From positions 22,988,795 to 23,052,794 of the forward strand of contig CM057002.1 in assembly GCA_029891345.1 (NCBI GenBank): DNA of 64,000 bases, given 5' to 3'. The notes beneath the pieces are model-generated. The model was not told where the DNA came from. It made no database searches and saw nothing but the letters and a program-made list of their open reading frames with translations. Position 1 is the first letter of the stretch, and every line of letters begins with the position of its first letter. This document shows positions 23,325 through 32,108 of this stretch, piece after piece. A program made the position numbers and the translations under genes. Source of the stretch: Dryococelus australis. Its lineage: Eukaryota; Arthropoda; Insecta; Phasmatodea; Phasmatidae.

Positions 23325-23752
23325 GTCGAGATATTTGGACGGCTCTTAACATCGAGGTCTTCAGAGATAATTAGTAGAGACCTGGAAAATTCGCGAGTTC
23401 AACGACCTGCAGGCTAGATTCCACAGTCTTACGTACGAATATGCCGATATCAAATGCACATTGGTTGTCTGCTGTCTCAGTGGAAGGCGACAATTGGGTC
23501 AGCCTTCTCCAGGAGGTGTCAAACACCGTGGGGACCAATGACTAAAGTTATATAAACGCACGTGTTTTGAATTCTATCTTGGCCCAAAATGAATCCGCGA
23601 ATTCTTCAGGTCTCTACTAATGAGGCATGGAACAGCGTTGGAGGGAAAGGACGGGGGGAAACGGGATATCCTCGAGAAAATCAGCCGACCAACAGCATCT
23701 TCCGGCACGATTCCCAGGTGACCCCACCGGGAATCGAACCCGCTTCACCTGG
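23325..23752 (-). mobile_element. SINE-1 copy interrupted by MITE-C
   Basis: The tail part (GGCTCTTAACATCGAGGTCT, 23325-23374) and the body/head part (23617-23752) are separated by a MITE-C insertion. Box B survives (GGAATCGAACCCG, minus-strand GGTTCGATTCC, an exact consensus match). The tRNA head stops in a 16-G run at 23751-23766, which replaces the GGTGGGAGGCG region of other copies. Confidence 0.8.
23375..23616 (+). mobile_element. MITE-C copy nested in SINE-1
   Basis: Ends TAGAGACCTGGAAAATTCGC and TTCAGGTCTCTA, 242 bp. Flanking octamers ATAATTAG (23367-23374) and CTAATGAG (23617-23624) match at 6 of 8 positions, consistent with an aged hAT 8-bp duplication. The interior has GCACATTGGTTGTCTGCTG and GGACCAATGAC as inverted ATTGG motifs. 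Confidence 0.85.
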
Positions 23753-24162
23753 GGGGGGGGGGGGGGACGAATAGACGTTGAACAATGTAGGTACAAATAT
23801 AAAATGATTATTATATTTATTTTTGGTATCCAACACCCTTAACGGCGAACAACCTATTACTAGGGGGGGGGGGGAGAGGGAGCTTTCTCGCCGAGTGGGC
23901 CCCTGGTGTTTAGTGGCAATATCCAGGCCCGCCTGAGCCTGGCCCTGGAAACACCGTCATTACGCGCTCCGAAGCCCGGGAACACACACCTCACACACAC
24001 GTGCCGGAGCAATCTCGCTGGGATGCGAGGACGACCCCTGGAGCAATATCTCGCGAGAGAAGCACTGCGTCACCCGACTGCTGCGAGTGATCCTCCTCGC
24101 AGTCCAGATAACTGGATTGAGAAAGCATAGCAGAAGCAAAACGGAGCGTCGGCAACCTTAAG
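23753..24162. other. Unique DNA with G runs
   Basis: The 16-G run at 23751-23766 and a 12-G run at 23863-23874, then GC-rich sequence with a 74-codon frame of no recognised kind. Confidence 0.4.
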
Positions 24163-24771
24163 GCCCTTGCACAATTGAAAACTTTTAACATTTGACTTTA
24201 CCTTTGCTTTCCGACATGCTGTTTCTTATGGAGCTTGCGACAACGGAACTGTCAAAGGTAAAGTAAAGCTTCTTACACAATAGAAAATTTTAGCATTTGA
24301 CTTTACCTTTGCTTTCCGACATGCTGTTTCTTATGGAGCTTGAGACAACGGAACTGTCAAAGGTAAAGTAAAGCTTCTTACACAATAGAAAATTTTAGCA
24401 TTTGACTTTACGTTTCCTTTCCCCTGACGAAAAACTAATTTGTTTAATATATTAAAATATGTCAATTCTTGTATTTCCTCTTCACAGTATATTCGTTAGC
24501 CACTCATTTAATTTAAGACGAACTGTGTTTAATATACCGAGATTAAAATCTCACTACAATAAAATAACACACTTTCTACATAACCTCCGTTAGATTCTCG
24601 TCAAAATGGTTGCTTGACTTAGACTTTGAAGGTCAACTTTTCGTAGTCGTAAAATCGAGAGTGATTGACTTTACCTTTGACAGTTCCATTGTGTCAAGCT
24701 CCATAAGAAACAACAACTCGCCGGAAAGCAAATGTAAAGTCAAATGCTAAAGTTTTCTATTGCGTAAGGGC
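24163..24771. mobile_element. Fold-back element with tandemly duplicated left arm
   Basis: The right arm (24665-24771) is the inverse of a unit that occurs twice, plus a partial third, at the left (starts near 24171, 24277 and 24382; periods 106 and 105 bp). Shared landmarks are GCATTTGACTTTACCTTTGC, TGTTTCTTATGGAGCTTG, and AACTGTCAAAGGTAAAGT. The centre is AT-rich and non-coding. The transcript of either strand would form a roughly 100-bp hairpin. Confidence 0.8.
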
Positions 24772-24832
24772 ATCTAATGATACGGGAGGGAAAGACCTAG
24801 ACTCGTGCGTCTGATTGGCTACTGCAAGCTAC

Positions 24833-24918
24833 GAAATATTCCTTACCTTCCAACTAAGCAAACATTAGGGGGTGTGAAATATTCCTTACCTTCCAACTAA
24901 GCAAACATTAGGGGGTGT
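24833..24918 (+). repeat. 43-bp direct duplication
   Basis: Two perfect copies in tandem of a unit starting GAAATATTCCTTACCTTCCA and ending TTAGGGGGTGT, offset 43 bp. Perfect identity implies a recent event. Confidence 0.9.
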
Positions 24919-24957
24919 GAAATTTCGCCATTTCGTTTGAAGACAAGCTGGACCATA

Positions 24958-25741
24958 GTATGTTCATCACGGTAAACTGAGCACTTCTGAAAGCCCCTCC
25001 TACGATCTATTTTCTTCTCCTCAATCTGTATCCTTTCGCCATACGTAAGGTTAACGTCGTCGCAAACCGGCTCATTTTTTTCATGAGTCACTCAGGGGGA
25101 AACGCGGACCTTTTTGAGGAACATTAATTTTTTAATGATACGCAAATCCGTGCTGTTGTGAGTTACAACACAAGGGACAGAGATTTCAGGACCGTCAATT
25201 TTAATGTTACTCTCTCGATACACCTACAAAGCGTGGAACCATTTTTTCGTAATTCGCTACCAACCTAATTGGCCACACGCACGCCAGTGCGTACTGTGGT
25301 ATGTATAATCCATTCGCGGTTACTCCGCACTTTTCTGAAGCCCTGCTAAAGTTCTGCTTCCACGATATTCCTCCACCTTGCGCAAACTAAGCTTAACTAA
25401 GTCTATAAAATCACACCACAGGACAACGCGCCGAAGTCGTGCGCAACCATTTGTAATGACATTTTTCATGAGAACTAGGCGCTACCGAAATACGCGTTTT
25501 CTCGCCGTTTTATTCACATTTGCTATAAATTAAATACTATAATTTATAAATAAAATACGGGCAAAACTTAAGATTTAACGAAAAATAAGATACTGTTCTT
25601 CAAGTTAACAGAGGTATTAACGCTTGTGATATATGACATACTTAGTAAATATCTTAATAGACATGTGATGCATAAGGTGATTTTCCAAAGGTTATAGGCA
25701 GAGGTTGATTTCAAAAGTACCTATTTATCGTGAACATCCTT
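24958..25741 (-). mobile_element. MITE-A copy split by MITE-B
   Basis: The left part runs from TTCATCACGGTAAACTGAGC to the ACGCCAGTGCGTACTG landmark (24958-25305). The right end (25704-25741: GGTTGATTTCAAAAGTACCT, ATCGTGAACATCCT) follows the nested MITE-B. Removing the insert restores the family order. Confidence 0.7.
25306..25703 (+). mobile_element. MITE-B copy nested in MITE-A
   Basis: Begins TAATCCATTCGCGGTTACTC, then TCTGAAGCCCTGCTAAAGTT, GATATTCCTCCACC, CTAAGCTTAACTAAGTCT, and AAATCACACCA, as in the other copies. The right terminal repeat (TTCAAAAAGTGTGAAG) has been lost at the junction with the MITE-A right end. Confidence 0.7.
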
Positions 25742-26048
25742 TGAAAGTGTTCGAAACGTATATAACTGGCGAGCGCCCGCTAATGATAAAGAAACGCCAT
25801 GAATACACGACAGTAATGTTTACACGACAGGAATAAACGTGTTTGGTTGAGCGTGATGTGGCTATAACGAGAGTGTAATATAATGGCCGGTTGTTACCAA
25901 GTCGCGAACAAGCTGACAAGACATCGCCAACTGCGCGAGCACACACACACGCACAAAACGCGCGTGCCTGCGTGCATTGTTCGCGTCACGCGCATGCCCA
26001 GATCGATAGACTGTCGCTAATAAGACGGCCGCACGCGACACAGGCAGT

Positions 26049-26085
26049 AGCATACGTATTACTCCGCGGGAATAATACGTATGCT
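26049..26085. repeat. 13-bp inverted repeat
   Basis: AGCATACGTATTA (26049-26061) and TAATACGTATGCT (26073-26085) with an 11-nt GC-rich loop; a perfect hairpin. Function unknown; not followed by a T run that would suggest termination. Confidence 0.7.
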
Positions 26086-26100
26086 CGTCGTGTTCACCGC

Positions 26101-26697
26101 GGGCAGGACGTTACGTGGACTGGATGGGGAATGATACGTTCAGAGAGTGAGTGAAGAGATCCGGACGGCTCTTAGCATCGAGGTCTTCAGAGCCGATGAG
26201 GGTGATTGAGGTGAGTACGGAGTGTCGCCGGAATGAAAGGGCCCGGGGGAAACGGGAGATCCCCGAGAAAAACCCACCGACCAACGGCATCGTCCGGCAT
26301 CGATTCCCGCATCCGAAAATCCGGAGAGGTCCGGCCGGGGATTGAACCCGGATCGCCTTGGTGGAAGGCGAGCAGGCTAACCGCTCGGCTACCGTGGCCT
26401 CAATACGTTCAGAGAGATTGGGAGTAGATGCACTGCAGAACAAAATACGAACGATGCGATTGGCGCGACAACGACATGTGAAGAGGACAGAAGAAGAGAA
26501 GGAACCGCGAGGAAGATCTACGGATGGTTGGTTGAAGGGAGTGGAGGAGTGTGTAAGGAGTAGAGGCAGAGGAGTGGGGCAGACCGAGGATGGAGAATTG
26601 GCAAGAAGACAAGATGGAGAGGCCTGCGATGCAAACAGAACCGATCAGTCGCTGGAACCTGTTCCACATGATGATGATGATTATTATTAATATACCT
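26101..26697 (+). mobile_element. LINE 3' end, decayed, split by a SINE
   Basis: With the SINE removed, one frame reads GMIRSERLGVDALQNKIR then TMRL, followed by GHVKR-like residues (here RQRHVKR) and KEPRGRSTDGWLKG. A shifted frame near the end reads ISRWNLFHMMMM. This is the familiar C-terminal segment of non-LTR retrotransposon reverse-transcriptase proteins (RLGV...KIR..RLRWFGHVKRM...GRP..W...W). The 3' end is a GAT/ATT microsatellite-like tail (26668-26691). Frameshifts are present and only the last 180 or so codons are visible, so it is a dead 5'-truncated copy. The clade is not assigned. Confidence 0.6.
26148..26402 (-). mobile_element. SINE-1 copy with perfect 14-bp target duplication
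   Basis: Flanked by ATACGTTCAGAGAG at 26134-26147 and again at 26403-26416. On the minus strand: box A GTAGCCGAGCGGTTAGCC, anticodon arm CGCCTTCCACCAAGGCG, box B GGTTCAATCCC, complete body and tail. The perfect duplication and intact length make it one of the youngest insertions here. It sits inside LINE coding sequence. Confidence 0.95.
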
Positions 26698-28002
26698 TTG
26701 AAGAAAACGCCACATATATTAAAGGATTACAGGTTTCACCCACGTAAATAAATCGTATACCATGAGCGTTTTATAATTCCGTTAGCATTAAAATACTTTT
26801 TTTTTGTTAAATGAAATATTTGCCTATGATTTGTCCGTACATTTTTTTTCATAATTTGAATTAATTAAACAGAGAGATAAGATGCATGATGGTAATTGAT
26901 AGTAATAAATATTTCTTATGCTAAATATTACTAAAAAAAATCATTGAGTTATTTCTGATGTAGACGTTTATTAGTGAAAGCTTCATAATTACAGGTAGCA
27001 CTGTTGGAGACACGTTGAAATGCATAAAAATTATTTTCTACTGTGTGTGTAGCGCTCAAATACGGTGTGTCATTTTCTCCTTGGTATTTTTTTTTTTCAT
27101 ACTCGATCACGTAATTTTTTACATGTGAAAAAGGGTACGTTGTGAGTAGCTCGGAAACGTCTTCGGCAGGGCTTCAGTTAAAGTTATTCACTGCGTTTAC
27201 TATAGAAGCCCCACTTATGCATAACGTCGACGACGAAAGTACACCAGGGCTGCCGTCCGCCTACTCCGAAAAAAAAATTGCTGAATATTACAAAATTATA
27301 TCTGCTAACCAACAACAATTAATTAACTCACGCCCGAATTATAGTTGCCGTTTCCTATTTTCGATTCTAGTATTTATCTTTTGAAAATGGATGAAATGAG
27401 CCTTTTTGGAATCATTCGAAGGTATGAAAATTGTGATAAAAATAATGGAAATAACCTTTCTCTTTGAAGGTTTGCCACTGTAATCCAACAGCATGTCACA
27501 GTACACCTCACAGGGAGAGAAAGTGGGTAGCACCAATTAGTGCGCCGCCCTTCCAACACCCATTTTCAGGTTAATCAAGTGGCACTTGTCCCACTTCTTG
27601 CACTTAGCTTGAGCCAAAAGGCAGGCTCTCCTGCTACTTTCAGTCCTGAAAACTAACATGAGCCACAGCCCAAGTATATAAAATAGTAAGCAATAACATT
27701 TAAGTTTTATAGTGTAGCACGCCAAAACAGTTTTTAAAAAATATTCTATAGCACAGGGACTAGACATAATCGTGGGGAAGTAGCAAAATAAAAAATTTTC
27801 ACATATGTTCAATGAGTTATAATTTCTAATCCGATGGATGGCCACACACGACATGTGTACTACATGCAAGTTGTTGGCGTGGACAGAATTTTTCGATTGA
27901 GATTCCGGTACGAGTAACCAAGTAAATATACCCAAGGTGCGTAGGAGCGAGAGAGAGCGAGAGGGAGAGGGAGTGAGGGGTTGAGAGAGACAGAGAGAGG
28001 AG
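26698..28002. other. AT-rich DNA turning purine-rich
   Basis: No gene recognised. Frames at 27142-27384 (80 codons) and 27537-27935 (132 codons, minus) have no recognisable domain. The last 80 bp are GA-rich simple sequence. Confidence 0.4.
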
Positions 28003-28188
28003 TGGTGAGATTTGGGCGGCTCTTGACATCGGGGTCATGAGAGTCGATGGGGGTGAAGCGAGGTATGAAGCAGTGCCGGGACCCCACAATTCTCACGTGC
28101 AAAAATCCGAGGGCAACCCAGCCGAGAATCGAACCAAGTTCGCCTTTGTGGAAGGGGAGTAATTTTTCCACGACACCAACGAGGCCCC
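28003..28188 (-). mobile_element. SINE-1 copy with internal deletion
   Basis: Tail (GGGCGGCTCTTGACATCGGG) and head (AATCGAACCAAGTTCGCC; minus-strand box B GGTTCGATTCT) are present. The central GTTTTCTCGGGG body part is deleted. It is bracketed by GA-rich microsatellites, and the head runs directly into (GA)n. Confidence 0.8.

Positions 28189-28242
<54 letters not shown>
28189..28242. repeat. (GA)n microsatellite
   Basis: About 54 bp of GA repeats with one CA interruption at 28199-28200, starting at the 5' end of the adjacent SINE. Confidence 0.95.
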
Positions 28243-28246
<4 letters not shown>

Positions 28247-29057
28247 AAAGAATTGCATATTCCTTGAAGTCCTCAAGTGTGGCTGGTTCTCGGTGCTAGA
28301 GAAAGGCGCCAGGAATGCCAAGGTCCTTTTTACTGGCGCATGTTGAGCATTCTCGAAGCAGTCGGTTGCCAGCTCCCGCCGACTGGATATTCCTTGGGCC
28401 GTCTTCCCTTATACTGCTGACGAGCACTGAAATCACTGATGGTTTACCAGTGTTCGCCAACAATAAGGGAAGCGTCCTCAGTAAACAGCAAATATTTCTG
28501 TTCGTCAGTAAACTGATTGTTTCGGAGCGTCTGGCAGTAGTATTCCCGGTGTAGGAAAATATAAACAAGTATGGGGGACACACTAACTTCACAAATTTTC
28601 ATACCACATTTGGACTAAAACAGTAAAAATGTTACTCACCTTCTACTGCTTTTTGGGCATCTTCTGCCACCACCATAATATCATAAGTGATTGCCTCAGC
28701 ACCTGAACTGTACCTTCCTTTAGTATAATTTCCTCGAACATAACTTGAACTTACCGCCAAACCTAGGATTTACCTGACAACACTGACGTTTTAAACGCTT
28801 GTCAAATCCGCGATCTCAGTAACGGTTGTAGCCTCACACAGGGTACTTCTAAAATGCGACCATCAGTGGCAATCAGTACCTTCAGAAGTATCGGAACAAT
28901 AGCTGGCATTACTGAAATTACTGGCCAGTGAAATCCGTGAGTAACGGAAGGCGGCCTTGGGTCGATTGGCACACGCCGTCGCTTGTCGCAGAGTGGCTGT
29001 CTCCAAACCAAGGACAGTAGCCGCCTGGGAGAGATGGCCGGTGTCCCAGTTCTGCCG

Positions 29058-29059
<2 letters not shown>
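28243..29059. other. Unique DNA
   Basis: No gene or family repeat recognised. Frames of 79-99 codons overlap on both strands without features. Confidence 0.4.
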
Positions 29060-29102
<43 letters not shown>

Positions 29103-29107
29103 TGTGT
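29060..29107. repeat. (AG)n(TG)n microsatellite
   Basis: About 40 bp AG run followed by a short TG run. Confidence 0.95.
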
Positions 29108-29813
29108 ATCTGGCAACACTTCCTGTGCACACATGCTCGACAAGCTCGCTGGATTACGGGATGACGATATCTTCGTGCCGACACGTCTCGACGGCCGTGG
29201 CAGGTGGCCAGGTGTTACCTCGCCGTCCAAGTACTTGCGGGAGTGAAAGGTCGCCGGAGAATTCGACGGCTGCAGAGAAGGAAGAAGCGCTGTCTGGCGA
29301 GGATGAAGTCTCTGGCTGTGTTATTTTTGTTAAACCTTTCATTCCCACATTAATGGGAGAATTATGGTTTTTTCATATATGACATATTCTTTTTTTTTTT
29401 TAGAGAGATTGAACTCATCTAGATTCGTGAACATTCCACATTTAAATTTTTTAATTTCAAATGCACATTTTTAGTATTTATAAAATTGTGACATTTTATA
29501 AATAATTAAAAAGACCATTTAAAATTTGAATGGTTTACAATAATGTAGATGCGTTCAATCTTCAACAAAGAAAACATTAGTTGAAAATACTAGCACAAAA
29601 AATGTCTGAGATCTTCGTCCGAATTTAGCCTTTGATTCCCTATACGCCCATGCATGGTGAAGACTGACCCTAAGTTGTCAAATAACTTATTTGGTTAATA
29701 CAACCAATGAGCTGCAGACGTGTTTAGTGGTCACAGATATGAACCAGTCATAACATAGAGCTGCAGAAGGGTTGACGAGTCCAGAGGGAAAACCATTGAG
29801 CACTAAGACTGTA
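29108..29813. other. Unique DNA
   Basis: No gene or family repeat recognised. GC-rich for 200 bp, then AT-rich. Confidence 0.4.
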
Positions 29814-30302
29814 GGCCATTCACGGTAACGTGAGCAATTTTTAAGGCCCTGTTAAAGATTTCCTTCCAGCCAATTCCTATCATTCTGCCACTTTCTAAAA
29901 TAAAAATTACATTAAGACTAATAGAGGTCCACGGTGGCTGAGCTATTAATATGCTCGCCTCCCACAAGACGAACCGGGTTCAATCCCTGGTCGGATTACC
30001 GGATTTTCGCAAGTGTGAATCGTGACGACTGATGCCGTTGGTCGACGGGTTTTCTCGGGGGTCTCCGGTTTCAACCACCCCTTCATTCCGGCGCCGCACC
30101 ATATTCACTTCAATCACCTTAATCGGCTCTGAAGACCTCGATGTTAAGAGCCACCCAAATCTCTTCACTTCACTAATAAACAGAGCATACACATTTCATC
30201 ACTCTCAGAAGTTAATGCCTGAGGCTGCAATAAAATACCTTTATTAGGGGCTAATATCCGTTGGGAGGGTCTTAAAAAGTGCTCACTTAACTGCGAATGG
30301 CC
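29814..30302 (+). mobile_element. MITE-A-short copy split by SINE-1
   Basis: Left end GGCCATTCACGGTAACGTGA, right end AAAGTGCTCACTTAACTGCG followed by AATGGCC. The internal segment after the SINE (CATTTCATCACTCTCAGAAG, TTAATGCCTGAGGCTG) matches the 43665 copy. With the SINE removed it is about 235 bp. Confidence 0.85.
29924..30171 (+). mobile_element. SINE-1 copy nested in MITE-A-short
   Basis: Flanked by a perfect 7-bp duplication ACTAATA (29917-29923 and 30172-30178). Box A GTGGCTGAGCTATTAA (decayed), anticodon arm CGCCTCCCACAAGACG, box B GGTTCAATCCC, complete body and tail. Confidence 0.92.
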
Positions 30303-30728
30303 TATAGCAGTGTGTACAGTACCGATCTAATATAACCAAGTGCAACATATAGCCAACTGTCTACACTGGGAGTGATATGGTTACCAAAACGGTCAGGTGG
30401 GCCGATTTTGTAGACATAGACGATTAATTATTTTTTAAATATTGCGTTTTTCAGCCTTGGTGGGATTTTGCATGTCTGAAACGTAATTTTTGATCGGGAG
30501 AAGAACAAGAGGTGGTAAAACACTCCAACCTCCTCGCCATATCAGCGTAAAGTGACGCCCTACGGGTGCTTGATAACAAGGAAAATATTCACTGTACTCT
30601 TTTGGCTGATGCAAAAAGTAAAAGTGTTTCATAGTTTGTGTACAAATACATTTCAAAATCAGGTTTATAATGCTTTCAGAAGGATTAAAGCCACGATCCT
30701 TTAGAAACGAATATAAAAGAACTACCAC
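30303..30728. other. Unique DNA
   Basis: No gene recognised. A 104-codon minus-strand frame (30435-30749) has no recognisable domain and overlaps the end of a MITE-C copy. Confidence 0.4.
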
Positions 30729-30985
30729 TAGAGACCTGGAAAAATTCACGTATTCAGTTTGGGGGCAAGGTTGAATTCAAAACACTGCACAGTGATGTTA
30801 CTTTTTCAGTTGTTTCGCACGTAAGATCGCACGTCCTAGAGAGCCTTAGTCTAGAAAATTCAAGAAAAATCAGGACCAATCATTCCATTCCATTGTGACA
30901 GCAATGAATCAATGAGCAATTCATACGTGCATGACCGTAAACGATTGTGAAGTCGAGCCTAAACGTCTATGAATTCGCGAATGAA
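30729..30985 (+). mobile_element. MITE-C copy, diverged
   Basis: Left end TAGAGACCTGGAAAAATTCA. A right-end-like ATGAATTCGCGAATGAAGG lies near 30970-30986, where other copies read AATCCGCGAATT. The interior has GGACCAATCATTCC. Last bases degenerate. Confidence 0.6.
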
Positions 30986-31082
30986 GGTAATGTTTATAGG
31001 CGCCGTAATTACTTAATTTGGTATCTTATTTTAAGTAAGTACGAGACAGTAACAATTGGCATACTGAAACATCGTTCCCGTC

Positions 31083-31229
31083 CCTATGAATTTCGCAGTT
31101 ACACTTCACAGATGTACCCATAAAGTAAGGCAGTGTTCATTTTACAGATCTGGTTGGAGAATACAAGATTAGCAGAGAAATAGATCTCAGTTAAGGCTTT
31201 CGAAGGTGTTTATTAACTGCGAACAGTAG
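31083..31229 (+). mobile_element. MITE-A remnant, right third
   Basis: CGCAGTTACACTTCACAG, TACCCATAAAGTAAGGCAGT, AAATAGATCTCAG, TTAACTGCGAACAG follow the family order with heavy divergence. Confidence 0.5.
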
Positions 31230-31666
31230 TTATATCAGTTCTTTTTCAGAACAACAAAACAAAGGAGTTAACTACCAAGTGCTGAATGTCAGCTGTGCGA
31301 CGCTAAACGCGGAAGAACGTGAACAGGTCAAGCAAACGTCGAGAGCTTCTTCAACCAAGTGCGCGATTACTAACTGCAAGGCCGGAGATTGATGGTGGGA
31401 AGTGCAGATGCTCAACGCAGCAGCAAAGAAAGAAAAAGTGTCTCGTGAGATCCATACCCGCCTGGATGTAAAATCCTTTACGCGAATCGCTCAATCGCAC
31501 CTTCTCTCCTCAACCATTTCGTAAACAGCATTTAAGTAGAGACAGACGAAAGGCTGGGCGATACTCCAAGAAAAAGTTCCATTCCCAACCACTTACCAGA
31601 AGTGCCAATTTGCGACGAGCCAAGTTGCAAAAAAAAGAAAACAGTTTTCCCCCTTAGCGAACACTA
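31230..31666. other. Unique DNA
   Basis: No gene or family repeat recognised between the MITE-A remnant and the minisatellite. Confidence 0.4.
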
Positions 31667-32108
31667 ATCCCACTGAGCTAACACGATCTGTCGGGATAGT
31701 TTGGAACTACACGAACAGCTCCTTATACGCTTATACTTAATCCCACTGAGCTAACACGATCTGTCGGGATAGTTTGGAACTACACGAACAGCTCCTTATA
31801 CGCTTATACTTAATCCCACTGAGCTAACACGATCTGTCGGGATAGTTTGGAACTACACGAACAGCTCCTTATACGCTTATACTTAATCCCACTGAGCTAA
31901 CACGATCTGTCGGGATAGTTTGGAACTACACGAACAGCTCCTTATACGCTTATACTTAATCCCACTGAGCTAACACGATCTGTCGGGATAGTTTGGAACT
32001 ACACGAACAGCTCCTTATACGCTTATACTTAATCCCACTGAGCTAACACGATCTGTCGGGATAGTTTGGAACTACACGAACAGCTCCTTATACGCTTATA
32101 CTTAATCC
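31667..32108 (+). repeat. Minisatellite, 6 x 73 bp
   Basis: Six copies of a 73-bp unit starting ATCCCACTGAGCTAACACGA and ending CTTATACTTA (starts 31667, 31740, 31813, 31886, 31959, 32032), then 4 bp of a seventh. The copies appear identical by eye. The unit has no open frame kept across copies and no match to the other families. It could also be an assembly artefact in copy number. Confidence 0.95.

Noticed and set aside
27860-28321. 153-codon minus-strand frame, serine/leucine rich
   Set aside because: Translation of (GA)n microsatellite and a SINE-1 copy.
31667-32108. Direct repeats considered as a CRISPR array
   Set aside because: Units are contiguous and wholly identical, without spacers, and the genome looks eukaryotic.
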